Of a stretch of DNA of 64,000 nucleotides, positions 11,281 through 23,208 are shown piece by piece. This DNA is from Wolfiporia cocos (lineage: Eukaryota; Basidiomycota; Agaricomycetes; Polyporales; Phaeolaceae). The stretch's first letter is position 1, and every line of letters starts with the position of its first letter. The position numbers and the translations under genes are program-made. Location: positions 1,302,001-1,366,000 of the forward strand of contig JACCLO010000002.1 in assembly GCA_029448655.1 (NCBI GenBank), read 5' to 3'. The notes beneath the pieces were generated by a model that was not told the origin of the DNA, did no database searches, and was given only the letters and a program-made list of their open reading frames with translations.

Positions 11281-14200
11281 CTACGCGGGCGGCTTGTTGT
11301 CTTTTTGAGCTGCGGACACAATGTCAGCACCGTCGAGAGCGAGCAAGGCCAAATCATACCCATTGTGATCCGGTCGCCCAGCGAGAGCGCGATGCCCTGC
11401 GTCTTGCTGCGTATCCGGACGTGTCCTGTGATGGTGCCTGACTCCGTCCGCTCCACACTCAAATTAGCCAAGGCGTCCTCCCCTGTGGGGTGTCGTGATA
11501 AGTGTTATCGGAAATACCTTGACGGGAACACTCACCGAATAGACTCCGCGCGTACATGTTCGCAGACAGGAAGTCACAGTCTCCTGATACGGCACCCTCG
11601 GGCGTCAGGCAGGACATGTTTGTCGCCTTCATGACGTGTTGCAAGTACTCCCGTGGATCACTAAGGTGCATTTCGCTGCGTCAGTAGCCCGGACAAGTCA
11701 AAATGAAGCGAACACACGAGATCGAGGTCGTGACGTTCACTCTGTTCTCCCACTCAAACTCTGTCCACATGCTTCGGAACTGCGCCTCGGTGCAGTACGC
11801 TGGCTTGATGTAGTCCATGATATCGATGTGGATATCGTTCAGGATGACGCATTGTTCTGACATGCCAGGGCCCTCCCACAAGATGCTCCCGAAGATCACA
11901 CCCGTCTCCGTGGACGACACCTGCGTAGCGCAGCACCTCGGGCGTCAGCCCTGCAGGATCATCGCCACAAATCAGAGATCCCCGCACCTTGATTGTGGCT
12001 TTAATGCTCTGGAAGCTGTGGGGCGCGACAGTATATGTCGAAGGTCGCTCGACGAGCTTGAGATCACCCAAAGTGGCAAAGTCAAGACACAGGTTCTGGA
12101 GCGTGTCTGCTGTCTGGTTGACCAGTAACACGTCTGCAGATACACAAGTCAGCTGGTCTTGGTAGTTGCGCAGGAGAGGGCTGCGTACCAAGTAGGATGT
12201 CGAATCCATGTACTTTGACATATGCCTCGGCATAGATTGGGTCCGAGAAGCCTATATAGCGATGAGCGCCACGATCTACCATTGCAAATTTTCGCATACC
12301 AGTGAGCTGGGATATACGGCTGAGGTTCGAGATGAAATCTTCCTTCGCTTCAGCGGCGCCAGTCGCGCGACCGACGTCTTCCGCATCCTGTGAGAGCGGA
12401 AGGAGCTGCGTCAGCAAGACGCTCCCAAGCCGGGAACTTACTCAGTCGGCTACTCACATCGATGCCATCGTCCGCAGCCTTCTTCGAAAACTGGCGGAAG
12501 GAGAGGAGATCGTCGACCTGCACGATCTTCACCTTTGCGCTTTCTTGCTCCTTCTTCTCGGCCGCCTTTTTCTCCTGTGCCTGGAGCATCTTCGAATACG
12601 CTTTCCTGGTGTCCTTCAAGAATAGATCGTGTACAACAGGCTTCGCTCCCAGCTCGCTCAGCGTTTGAATGCAGTTCATGATCCGCTCAGTCGAGTCCTC
12701 GTCAATCTGTACTGTGACGAACTTGGACTGACCGACCCGGACGACAGACGCCATGATGAGCATCGCCTGTATGCATGATATACAATCTACATTCGTTTGT
12801 AAGTTTCACAAAGCAAACGACATACCTCCGCCTTGAGTGCGTTCGCCTTCCTTGGGTCACTATCAATCTCGGTATATCTCAGGACAAGCTTCGTCAACGC
12901 GGACGCCAGCACAGATCCAGTGAAGAAGTCCCCTCCAAGGATCAACGCTAGAAGCACCATCGATCAGATCTCGTCTCGGCGAGCACCTCGAAGCAGCTTA
13001 CCCCGCAGTGGCGGCTTCGCAGCCGCCTTGATCGCCTCCAGGCGCGCACTGGACATACTCGTGAACGCCGTCTCTGTCGCATATGTTCCGTCCTCGAGCA
13101 CCCTCGGCCTCGTGCTCTCCGTCTTCGGCTGCTGCTCGTCCTTCTTCTCCTCGTCCTCAGCGCTCGCTTCCTCAAGCAGACGCTGCTCCGACGCCAGGAT
13201 CGGGACCTCGCCGAGTACCTTGCGCAGCTCGAGGAAGATGTTCTGGATATCGTCGACATCTTCTGCGTACTCGCCGAGGATCCAGAGCACGCCGCGGTAC
13301 ACCTTGCCGGACTTGATGTCTCCGAGCGTTTGCGTGAGCTTCTCGCAGATAGGAGGGCGCAGGTGGGGGAACTTTTCAACCACTTCCCTGTAGGCGGGAG
13401 AGTCGGCTGTGACTAGAATGCACAACAAATGCGCGTATATACGCACCTGACAAATGACACAACGTCGAGCGCAGAGGGGTTGTTGGAGTCGCCCAGGAAG
13501 TCCATGAGTGCATGGACAACGCTCGCAGCCACTTCCGAGAACTTGACGGCGCATACATGGATGGATTGGATGAGCAGCTGTCTGTACTCTGGCGCCTTCA
13601 AGTTCACAAATGTGAGTAAGAATGCGTCCTATCCCAGGATAACTGACCTTGTCAAAGTCTTGTTCCTGCGTCCTCTGCAGCTGCTTCTTGAGGAACAAGA
13701 CAACCTCCTCGACATTCCTGCTCGAGGTCATGCTGAGCACGATACCGATCGCCTTGCGTCGAACCTCCAGGTCGGCACTATGTTAACCTGAGCCTGTTGT
13801 TCCAGGTGACAGCACAGGTCTTTAATCTCACCTCGACAGAATCTGGAGGATGTCCATGATCAACGGGTCAAGCGCATGGCCGTGCTTCGAGCGCAGCGTG
13901 TCAAGGCGATCGAGCACGATGAGCTTCGCGTTGTTATCCGACTCCTTAGTGATAAGCTGGATGTAACACGACGCGGCAGCTATATGCGCAATGTCAAAAT
14001 CATAAGGGGGGAGGCAGCGTGGTTCCCCTACCCTTGACAGCTGCTGGGTTCTGGGTCAGCGAGGTCAACGTCGTAGCGGCCTCGTATTTGACGGCATGCG
14101 ACGACGCGTTGAGCAGCTCCGAAATCAGTAAGATATACCGCGCCTGGCACGTCGAACGCATCAGCACACGCAACCGGCAAGCCCATGGCGCATACGCTTA

Positions 14201-15165
14201 CCCTGTGCTTGGTCTCCGTCTTGCAGTCCTGCCGGATGACCTCGATGATGGCCATCTGGAGCAGCTCATCCATCGACGGAATCTGGTCGAACACCTGCAG
14301 CACATACTGCACCGCGCGCGGCATCGCGCAGTTCGCGAGGAACACGAACGCGTTCCGCTTGCATGTCGCGTCGGACTCGGCGGCGAGGAACGTCTGGATG
14401 AGCTCTGGCGCGTCGGGGATGAGGTTCTCGAACTGGCGGTAGATCGTGTACACCGCGAATACCGCGTTCTTGCGCACATACGAGTGCCGGTGCTCGAGGC
14501 ATGAGCGACATGTCGGGATCAGTGGTTCAAGCAGTTCGGCGTCCTTTGAGATCTTTTGCAAGAATCGGAGTGTCGCGCCGCGGATGTACTCGTTCGGGTG
14601 TTGCTGAAGCATGGTCACTCTGGGCCGCACAGCGTGCATTGCCCGGGTCACTCACCAGGTCGTTCCGAATAGCGTTGCTTTACGCGTCATCAGGACAGGA
14701 ATGCAGCGCAGTACAACGGGACGTACACCACCAAGATCATCTCCTGTTTCAACTTGCCGTTGTCATCATACTTGGGACACACTTCCCAGTAGAAGTGTAG
14801 CAACTTCTTGAGCTGCTTATTCCGTGACGGCATCACATACTGGATAATTGGCATGAGTAGTTGTGGCTACAGTGCACTATGCTCAGTAATCCATTTGTGC
14901 ATGTAGCCGCATGCAAATGTATACCTGCGGGTTCCCATTGATTGTTGAGACAATGATCTTGCGCAACGTGTCCAGTTTGACCTCGTCGGAGCCCTTCTGC
15001 AGCGCCGAGCGCATGTCCGACGTGGAGGGAGTCTCGGAGCTGTCCTCATAGACGATAGTATAGCAGGACGCCTCCGTAGATGTCATGGTTCCCCAGCCAG
15101 AATATTATTGAAAGCAAGTTGTACCTGAGCAGTGCCGGAGACGTCGCGTCGGGAAGTTCAGCCAT
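11281..15165 (-). CDS. SEC26: Coatomer subunit beta (beta-COP)
   Basis: The gene runs from ATG 15165 ([11 protein letters not shown]) to TAG 11281-11283 after [10 protein letters not shown], with more than ten introns. N-terminal adaptin/HEAT sequence includes [55 protein letters not shown] and [21 protein letters not shown] middle section has [19 protein letters not shown] and [14 protein letters not shown], then a charged linker. The C-terminal appendage carries [11 protein letters not shown] and [14 protein letters not shown], the signature of beta-COP. The protein is part of the F-subcomplex of COPI, which coats vesicles for Golgi-to-ER and intra-Golgi transport. Head-to-tail with the CstF-like gene upstream (213 bp). 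No break was seen. Confidence 0.93.
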
Positions 15166-15377
15166 CCCACGCTTTCGACGTGCGCTTGACGTGTCTGATC
15201 ACTGATCACATGTAACGACGTAAAGCTACAGATCTAGAGGTGGTGCATGCTCATTTCATAGGTCCTAGCATCTAGTGCAATTGATGAAATAGTGCCAAAA
15301 GTAGTGTACATGATGTTAAATTCGCCCAATAGGTAAAGTACAGCGGGTTTATCAACAACGCAAGGTGAGACAGGCGG

Positions 15378-16243
15378 TCATGTCGGTAGTCCAAGTGTAG
15401 CTCGCTGTAAACAAAATGAATATATTGTGGACAATAGCCGAGCATGCTACGTACCAGTTTGATAATGTTCTCGCGCTCCGCGTAGGGCAATTGGTAGACC
15501 TGCTCGCGAGGCATGGTTACGACTCGCAGAATGAGTTCCTAGACATTTGTATAACGTTTGCTCCAGCCGTACAACCAATGACCAGACGGTTGAGTATCCT
15601 ACGTACCTTTTGCTCATCCGGGATCCCCGCCAGCGCCGGCGGCAGTGCCGGCATTCCTTGCGGCTGCTGAGGAGGCTGTTGCTGACCAGGGTACATCGCA
15701 CCGCCAAGCCCCGGAATCTGCTGTGCGCCAGGAGGCGCACCATACGGGTTCATAGGTGGCGGCTGGGTAGGGGTTGGTGTTGAGTATGTCTGCTGAGGAT
15801 ATGAAGGGGGAGGCGGTTGGGAAGGGTAAGTTGGCGTGTGGCCGCGATGTGGTGGTGCATGCGCGAGGTGTGGAGGAATAGCGGACGGGGGCTGTGGGGG
15901 AGCAGCAGGAGGAACTTGGGAGGCGGAAGCTGCTCCAGGTAGCACGCCATATGCAGCAAGAGTTTTCTATGGAGGGGCGTGGGTGGCGTTGTCATCGCTC
16001 AGTGTAGAAAGCGCACCTGAATAACCTCCACGTTCACAGCATTTACGTTGACCATGACGGCCATTAAGGCATACGCTATTTGCGGCTGGCTGTTGAGGAT
16101 AGTTCGCGCCTGTTCCGGCGTTGTCTTCTGTAGTCATGGCACAAAAATGGAGCCAATGTAAGACTTGTACACTATAAGACACTGACCTTTAACTGCAAAA
16201 GCAATTCCAGGAGCTGATCCTCCTGCAGAGCTGGTGTAGACAT
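15378..16243 (-). CDS. CstF hinge/C-terminal domain protein lacking an RRM
   Basis: The start ATG 16243 gives MSTPALQEDQLLELLLQLKK, and an intron follows the hinge part ARTILNSQPQIAYALMAVMV. This is the hinge of cleavage stimulation factor 2 (Rna15/CstF64), which binds CstF77 and symplekin. A proline- and glutamine-rich linker follows (PPAAPPQPPSAIPPHLAHAP through MYPGQQQPPQQPQGMPALPP). The last exons carry the conserved C-terminal helix bundle: GIPDEQK, MPREQVYQLPYAERENIIKL, and a final exon RATLGLPT before TGA 15378-15380. CstF64-family proteins normally begin with an RNA-recognition motif; nothing like an RRM is present between 16244 and the next gene. It may be a stand-alone hinge protein acting in mRNA 3' end formation, with the RNA-binding function elsewhere. 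Confidence 0.75.
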
Positions 16244-16758
16244 TCTGATGCCAGTGGAGAGGTCAGCTTCTTTAGCAAGTGCTATCGCGCAAAGTGGTTT
16301 CGAAGATATCAGCGAGGTCAAGGAACAAGTCCGCAAAGTAGGATCTGTGGTGCTATAGTGCTATAGCTTCTAGTAGTTGCCTTATGTTCTCGGAGTCGAT
16401 CATTCGTTAACACGTGGATCGCGATCTCAATTGAACGCGTCGCGTCTCTGCATTCGGTTGAGCCTATATCTCAGTATTCATGCGTTCTGCCATACACCGT
16501 TAACTCAAATCCAGACACAGGTGGTGGTTCGCTTCAAACGTAAGGGGGTTCAAGAACTTAGATGGCACGGTTCACACTGGCACTGATCTACAATTTGAAG
16601 GTGGTTCAGATACATAGTGCGCATGTAATACACTTGATGCAAAACTTCCGGATGTACTCTACAGACGCGACGATGCGGCAGAGCCTCTACACACAAGGGC
16701 GAATAGGCACGCGCGGGGGTCAACACGGCACCCAGATGCAAGCGAAGTCGGAGACCGC
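16244..16758. other. Intergenic, no RRM exon or other gene seen
   Basis: 515 bp between the CstF-like start and the glutaredoxin stop. I searched the minus strand for RNP1/RNP2 motifs that would complete an RRM and saw none. A short frame at 16550-16762 has no recognisable content. Confidence 0.4.
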
Positions 16759-17243
16759 TCACGCCCCAACGAGACCGGCCAGCGCGCCCTGAGAGTCAAG
16801 GCTGACGACACTGTCGCAGCCACCGACGTGCTTCTCGTCTGCGGAGAGATAGCATATGAGATATGTACTGCAACAAGGGCCGATTGTTATGCGTACTGAT
16901 GAAAATGTTGGGAACGGTCCTCTGACCAGTCTTCTCTGCGAGGTATGCCTGGATGTCGCTGCCGTCTGTCATCTCGTCCAGCCTACAGAAATGGCCCCTA
17001 TCGCGTCAGAAATCCTAGTTAACGTAAACCGGAACCACGCACTCGAAGATCTTGGTAGGAACGTCGGGGAACTGGGACGTGAGCAGCTGCTTGGCACGCT
17101 TGCAGTACGGGCACCAAGTCTTCGAGAAGATGGTGATCTTGTTGCTAGCAATAGCAGACTGCAGGCGATCCGATGCGATCAGTGTACGGGTAGAGACTCG
17201 TACGGTAGTGTTCACGCACGTCGACGAGATCCTTAGTAGCCAT
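16759..17243 (-). CDS. Dithiol glutaredoxin (CPYC class)
   Basis: The first exon MATKDLVD starts at ATG 17243 and is joined over a 61-nt intron with branch point CACTGAT to SAIASNKITIFSKTWCPYCK. The CPYC active site lies in the thioredoxin-fold position. The second intron sits after KIFE and the next exon reads LDEMTDGSDIQAYLAEKTG then QRTVPNIFI, which has the cis-proline TVP glutathione-binding motif. A last intron leads to NEKHVGGCDS with the GG-C-D motif that contacts glutathione, and the frame ends LVGA then TGA 16759-16761. Size (about 100 residues) matches cytosolic Grx1/Grx2, which reduce protein disulfides and mixed disulfides with glutathione. No targeting peptide is seen. Confidence 0.9.
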
Positions 17244-17529
17244 TATCCTGCGCTGGTTTGCAGAGGGATTGGAAGAAGATGGAGTAGCCGCCACGACGGA
17301 CAATGCAAACGGATGCTTACTGAGTCTGGTGGGGAAGAGAAGAGCGAGGAGGTAACAGAAGACGTGAAGCCTCTATATAGTCGGGGCAACATGGTTGTGT
17401 CACCCCGGTGCCTCTGACAAAGACATCGGTGACGATAACAAACTCGATCTATCACGTGGAAAATCCTGCTCCGGATTTTGATGGGGATCTTGAGTGCCTC
17501 TACCAGATCGCAACATATGATCGCCGACC
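17244..17529. promoter_or_regulatory. Short bidirectional promoter, glutaredoxin/NIF3
   Basis: 286 bp separate the two start codons. A palindromic CTATATAG lies at 17373-17380, about 130 bp from the glutaredoxin start and 150 bp from the NIF3 start, and could serve as a TATA element for either direction. Confidence 0.45.
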
Positions 17530-18634
17530 ATGTCCGTCGTACAGAACATATGCAGGGCCCTTGAGCGTGTCGCTCCTCTTCGCCTCGCCGAAAAATGGGA
17601 TAATGTACGCGATACAACCCAACACGCATTCAGTGTGTTTATTGAATCAATCTATATAGGTCGGTCTGCTCCTCGGTAATTGTTGCGTCATATTAAAATC
17701 AGGTAGCGTCACCCTGAGCAACATTTCAATGTAATCAGAGGCTCCCTACCCGCGTCAAAATGCCAGTCGCATCCTACTGACGATCGAGTGAGTACAAGCG
17801 AATGTTGATGGCAGACCATGTGTAACACACGCGAAATAGTCTAACAACCGCTGTGGTCACGGAGGCCCTCAACACCCCGACAGCTTTTATCGTCTCCTAC
17901 CACCCAACAATTTTCAAGCCCCTCTCATCCCTCACTTTATCAAATCCACTGCAAACATCGCTACTACGCTGCGCAGCGGCAGGCATTTCCGTATATTCAC
18001 CGCACACTGCCCTTGATTCTGTCAATGGCGGGATCAATGACTGGATCTGCGCAGGACTCACCGACCATCCCACCTCAGCAGCCGATCTTGTGAGCTGCAT
18101 TGATCCAGCGAGCAGTGAAGACGGAAATGGGCTGGGAAGAATCATCCGGTTTGCGGAGCCTGTGAGCGTGCAGACACTGCAACAGCGCATTAAGAGGCAC
18201 TTCAAGCTCGAACACAGTGAGGACTATCACCACAGCTGAAAACTTTAGCTAACGGATCGTATCATAGTTCAAGTCGCGTACACATCTGCAAAAGACATGT
18301 CAACTGTTCGCTCCGTGGCCGTGTGCGCCGGCTCAGGTGGCTCAGTGCTACTCGGCGTGGATGCCGATGTATATTTGACCGGTGAAATGGCTCATCATGA
18401 GGTCCTCGCAGCGGTAGCGAGCGGTCACAATGTCATCCTTTGTAGGTATTCGCCTGTGGTGAAGACTAATCTGCTCATCCTACTGTTGTAGGTGGTCATA
18501 CCAATACTGAACGCGGGTACCTCCCGACTCTCGTGGAGAAGCTGAACCGTGAACTCAGCGCTGACGGTGGTCTGCAGCAGAAGTTGGAAATTCACGTGAG
18601 CGAGCAGGATCGTCACCCTCTCCAGATTGTGTAG
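17530..18634 (+). CDS. NIF3: NIF3 family (NGG1-interacting factor 3) protein
   Basis: Exon 1 (17530-17604) encodes MSVVQNICRALERVAPLRLA then EKWDN; exon 2 is only 16 nt (17660-17675, VGLLL plus one base); exon 3 (17739-17787) reads E/APYPRQNASRILLTID. Together they restore the family's N-terminal LAEKWDN-VGLLLE block, which is invisible without splicing. Exon 4 from 17840 has LTTAVVTEALNTPTAFIVSY and HP, then AAAGISVYSPHTALDSVNGG. The C-terminal part reads SVAVCAGSGGSVL, DVYLTGEMAHHEVL, VILCGHTNTERGYL, and ends HPLQIV with TAG 18632-18634. H, H, D and E residues of the di-metal site are present. NIF3 proteins are widespread GTP-cyclohydrolase-1-type-2-fold proteins of unclear biochemical role. 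The gene appears intact. Confidence 0.88.
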
Positions 18635-19010
18635 CCATCAGTGCGATCCATTCGAGAGCTGCAATAGTTGTTCTATGATGCTGTGTTCTATAACCCTGTG
18701 TCCTGCAGTAACCTTGTTTCAGATTCATTTGACCCAAACCTGGTTGAAACATATGTGACAGGGCATCAGTTCAGGTCTGTCTTCAGTGGGCATCCCTAGC
18801 CCTTTAAATGATACAACGAAACAGTAAGATAACATCAGATCTATCAAAGACTCTGCGCGATTAAACTGACTTGAATCTGACCACGCAGCTGCAACAGTAT
18901 AAGTGTAACACTCCGACGCCACCGCCGTGCACCGACGCTAGCCATTATGTGTGCGCCCATACTACTGAGGCGGTTGCAGGAAACGTCTCACTAGAGAACG
19001 CGACCGGGAG
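18635..19010. other. Intergenic, no gene seen
   Basis: 376 bp between the NIF3 stop and the end of the HET pseudogene (both 3' ends). No supported feature. Confidence 0.4.
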
Positions 19011-20562
19011 TCACAACGGTTTAGGACCGCCGATGTGGGACGTCTGTGCTTGCCACGCTGAGATCGCGCCTGTGCGGTTGGTTTTGAGTCGAAAACGTAT
19101 AGGGAGACGATGAAATCTGCCGGGTTTATGCTCTTCCACCGCCATCGCCCTAACTGCCGCGGGATCGTTGTAAGAAAAAAAGTTGACGCCCCAATGCGCC
19201 GCCGTCTCCCACCCAAACAGCAAATATTCTCCCAGGTCGGAAGGGCTCGAGTGCCTCCGATGTGGATGCATCAGTGTCATCGACCATCTCCCACAGCGAC
19301 CTGTCGTGGGCAATAAGCGCAGCCCTTTCTGTCCCATCGACCTGAATGAGGTGAAGCTCGTGAATGTAACCCTTCTGATCCAGGCTGTCGAAATCAGATG
19401 GAGATTGAAGCGGAACAACGCGTGCGGCAAGACAATTCACATCAAGATAGCCTTCGTCATCCATACTGCCAGTCGGAACGTTCGAAAAATATGCCCCATC
19501 GGTGCCCATTCGAGGTATGAATTCGGAGACTTCGCAAGGAGGCATCAAATAAGCTGCCGCAAGCCACTCCGCTCCATGTCCTCAACTGAGTAAAAAGCCT
19601 TGGTGAGGGCCACCGTTGCCTCCAGCCGATCGTGATGACCGAAAGCCTTCGTGTCTAAAACGACCCCATGATACTAAATACCACGTCTACAGGATGTTTG
19701 GACGCTCGCAGCATCGAGCTCTGCCATATTGTCTGCTCCTTGATGGCCCGGAATTCAGGCTTCTTTAGCTGATCTATAACCACAAAATTTAATGCATCAA
19801 TTTCAACGAGTGACTTTCCCAGAATGCGAGGCTTGATGACGGAGTGTTCGCGACGCCGCTTGAAGATGGCGGAGCGATCCCCGCGGATGGCTGCAAGCGT
19901 GCCAGCGACGGTCGCCACCGCAGACTCGCAAGGAATGACCTCGGTCGTTACAAAAAAAGCACTTCCTCCAGCTCCAGTTCCACTAGGTTTGATCTCTTTG
20001 CCATCGAGGAAGGTTGAACCCCATGTCCAAGAGAACAACAGCAGAGCGTGCTCGGGCGCCACGACTTCCTGTAGCGTCCAGGCTCGACGGATCCATGTAG
20101 TCTCCTCGTAAAGGCTGACCAAGCGACGGATCCCGCCGGGCAAGACGAGTTACAACGTCGGTAGATCTCGAACATGAGCTGGATCTGCCACGCCTTGTCG
20201 GCTCGACGGGTCTGCATGATGCATAGTCGGTCTAGCCAGAGGTACTCCGACTTCTCCTGGAGTGACGCAACGCGTAGCACGCTGATGCTGATGGGGTCTC
20301 CATCTTCGGCGCATGCAACAGCAAATTCGCCGTCCTCATCGACGTCTCGGTCGAGCGGATTGCCCTTCCAAACGTACGAGATCGCTGAATACGGAACACT
20401 CGGTGGAAAGTCCGCAAATTCGCAAATACGAAGAGTCTTGTGGCGTTCGAAGTGAGCGCAGTCCAAGAGGTGGAATCGGCCTCGTTGAGCGGTTGAGGTG
20501 ATGTCTAGAACGGTACCCTCGAGCGATGTCAAAGGAACGTTGCAAATGATGACGAAAGACAT
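19011..20562 (-). pseudogene. HET-domain (heterokaryon incompatibility) gene, frame-broken
   Basis: The start at 20562 reads MSFVIICNVPLTSLEG. The HET core is clear: YSAISYVWKGNPLDRD, then EYLWLDRLCIMQTRRADKAW and IQLMFEIYRRC. The next block PGGIRRLVSLYEETTWIRRA, WTLQEVVAPEHALLLFSW lies in another frame, without a usable intron between (around 20135-20145). Further frame changes occur near 19662 (after VFSIMG) and near 19580 (before GAEWLAAAYLMPP), and again between about 19330 and 19240 before LGEYLLFGWETAAHWGVNFF. At least four disruptions in one gene whose neighbours are intact argue for a decayed copy rather than assembly error. Functional HET proteins trigger cell death on incompatible fusion. 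The reading ends at 19011. Confidence 0.75.
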
Positions 20563-20873
20563 GGGCGTGGATGTATCTTGGCGATTGTAATGGTGAACGT
20601 TCTAGTACACATGCCTACACACCACGTGTATCCTTTCCATACCATAATGATGTGGTCATAACAATCAGAGGCTAGCAAGACGATCCGCCAAGCCAACGCC
20701 CATCCTGCTGGGCTGGTGTTACGAATTACACTGTCATAACCGACGCCCAGCCGCGCTTCTTACCAATCTCCAATCTGCGTAATTTGGCAGACGTTTGCGT
20801 CACACCGTATGGCCGGCGTGTCCACATTCTCGTGTTGTAATCTATAAAACACACACAACGGTATATGACTGCT
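20563..20873. other. Intergenic, no gene seen
   Basis: 311 bp between the HET start and the complex I subunit stop. No supported feature; likely HET promoter plus complex I 3' UTR. Confidence 0.4.
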
Positions 20874-22980
20874 TTACCGGTCAACCTCACTGCAGAATAG
20901 CCAGTTTTGTCAGTATAAAAATCCCTAGCGGAAATAATTCGACGACACATACCCGAACACCAGATCCTGCAAAAAGAAATGAGTATCAAGCCCCAAACAT
21001 GATAGCAGTAACGTACCATGGTACCAATGATGGCAACGACATCCGCGATGAAGTGCTATAACGAGGAACATAAATGTTCAACCCAATGAATAATGCCGGG
21101 GTCAATGTGCTTACGTCTGGAAAGAGAACCGTTGAGCGTCGAGAGTTTAAGAACATCATATAGGACTCACGTTTCATCATCATATCAGCGCCAGCCAAGT
21201 GCGCAAATCCGGGCGCACGAATCTTGCAACGGTATGGACGGTTGGTTCCATCAGAGACGAGGTAGACACCCATCTCGCCCTTGGGTGCCTCAATTGCGGT
21301 GTAGGTCTCGCCCGGGGGTACGGAGAAACCCTCGCTGAAGAGCTGCAGCACAATGACCCGCGATCAGTTATTGATATGCCGAGATAATGGTACTTCTACC
21401 TTGAAGTGGTGAATGAGAGACTCCATACTCTCTTTCATGGATGCCCGAGGTGGAGGGGTGAGTTTATAATCATCGACCTTAACAGCACCAGCAGGCATCT
21501 TGTTCAGGCACTGAAGAGTGCGGCGAGCGGTCAGTATACTGCTATGAGCTGCGCTAAAATTACATTACGACGCACCTGGTCAATGATGCGGAGAGACTCC
21601 CGGAGCTCCTGCACACGACACAGGTACCGGTCGTAGCAGTCTCCGTTTTTGCCAACGGGGATATCAAACTCAACCTAAGAATGGGTAATGTGTAAGTGAC
21701 TTCAATGCAGGTAGATGCGCTACAGCACACCTCGTCATATTTGTCGTACGGAGCAACCTTCCGAATATCCCAAGGCACACCGCTTCCTCGCAACATGACA
21801 CCAGTGAAGCTGTAATCCAGCGCCTGCTTGGCAGTCACCGTACCAACGCCAACCGTACGCTCTTTCCAGATACGATTGCCAGTGACGACCTCCTCAATCT
21901 CATCCACACGTGAACCGAACTGTGACGCCCACTTGAAGATGTCCTCCAAAAGCCCATGGGGGATATCGAAGGCTACACCACCAGGGCGCACGTACGCAGA
22001 ATGCATACGCGCACCGGATACACGCTCATAGAACTCCATGAGCTTCTCGCGCTCCTCGAAACCCCACAGGAAAGGTGTCAATGCACCGACATCCATGGCA
22101 TGTGTCAGAACGGCCATCAGGTCTAATCATGAGCGAGAACAATGAGAAAGATGAAAAGCGATAGAAATAGTTTACGTACGGTTCAAAATACGCGTAATCT
22201 CTCCGAACATAGTTCGTATCCACTTGGCACGCTCAGGAACCTCGATGTTGAGCAGCTTCTCTACTGCCATGGAGTAGACCAGTTCATTAGTCACTGGATA
22301 TAGACGTCAATACTGTTTGAAGCGCATAGACCTGGCAATTAGACATACTCATGGAGACATAGTCCAGACGGTCGAAATATGGCAGAGCTTGAGTATATGT
22401 CTTGTACTCAATGAGCTTCTCCGTGCCTCGGTGAAGCAATCCAATGTGCTGTTCAAGTCAACCAGTCTCATTATCACGATCCTGAAAACATAAGGAGACT
22501 GCACCCACTGGATCGGCTCGCAGAACCTCCTCACCATTCAGTTCAAGGATCAATCGGAGCACACCGTGGGCAGCAGGATGTTGAGGACTGCCGCGCAGCC
22601 GATAGCGTTGGCACAAGTACGATCCATAGAACAATTGCACTCACCCAAAGTTTACTATGCGGCGGTGATGTCCATGAAGACTAGATAGGAGAAATGCGAC
22701 CCGGGAGCTCACCAGTGAAATGCCTCATCTGCGCATCCTTCCTCGTGCCCGTCTCCGCCAAAATCTCCGTCGCGTGCATACCGTGCAAGTCCTCGACTGT
22801 ATGCGTCTCGAATACATTTTTCCCGCCCGTTGTCCGAGCGGCGGTGGCGGGATCGTAGGCGGGGTGCGCCTGCAGAGTTGCCGGCGTAGACGAGAGGTGC
22901 CGGCGGCTGCGGGAGGCTGCTGATGGCGCGGACAAGCGCGGTGCCCGCGCGAGGTGGCGACGGAGGAGTGTCGAGGCCAT
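20874..22980 (-). CDS. nuo-49: NADH:ubiquinone oxidoreductase 49-kDa subunit (NDUFS2)
   Basis: The start ATG 22980 gives [20 protein letters not shown], an Arg-rich, Ser-rich mitochondrial presequence. Later exons hold the family blocks [20 protein letters not shown], then [30 protein letters not shown] with [46 protein letters not shown], and near the end [31 protein letters not shown]. The terminal exons are a 14-nt microexon (GATCTGGTGTTCGG) and a final piece reading T-GAG-GTT-GAC-CGG-TAA, giving DLVFGEVDR. This catalytic subunit of the complex I Q-module binds ubiquinone with the PSST subunit on the matrix side of the inner membrane. The sequence appears complete with about eight introns. 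Confidence 0.92.
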
Positions 22981-23208
22981 CGTCGCCGTTCCGGCTCAAT
23001 GTCGTCGTCGACGTTGTCGGTGCCAGACGGGACGCGACTGACGTTGTGTCCGGCCTGCCTAAAATGGAATCCCGTTCACAGTCCCTCGTGACCTCCCGAC
23101 AAGACGCTCGCCTCGCCTGGTTGGCCTCGCTGCGGAGACGCTCGAACAGATGTCGACCACTTGAGAGTCCGTGCTGCACCGCAACTCAATATTCGATACC
23201 TACAGCTC
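22981..23208. promoter_or_regulatory. Short bidirectional promoter, complex I subunit/MRH protein
   Basis: 228 bp between divergent start codons of the 49-kDa subunit and the MRH-like membrane protein, so both promoters must lie here or overlap the 5' UTRs. No TATA box recognised. Confidence 0.45.
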
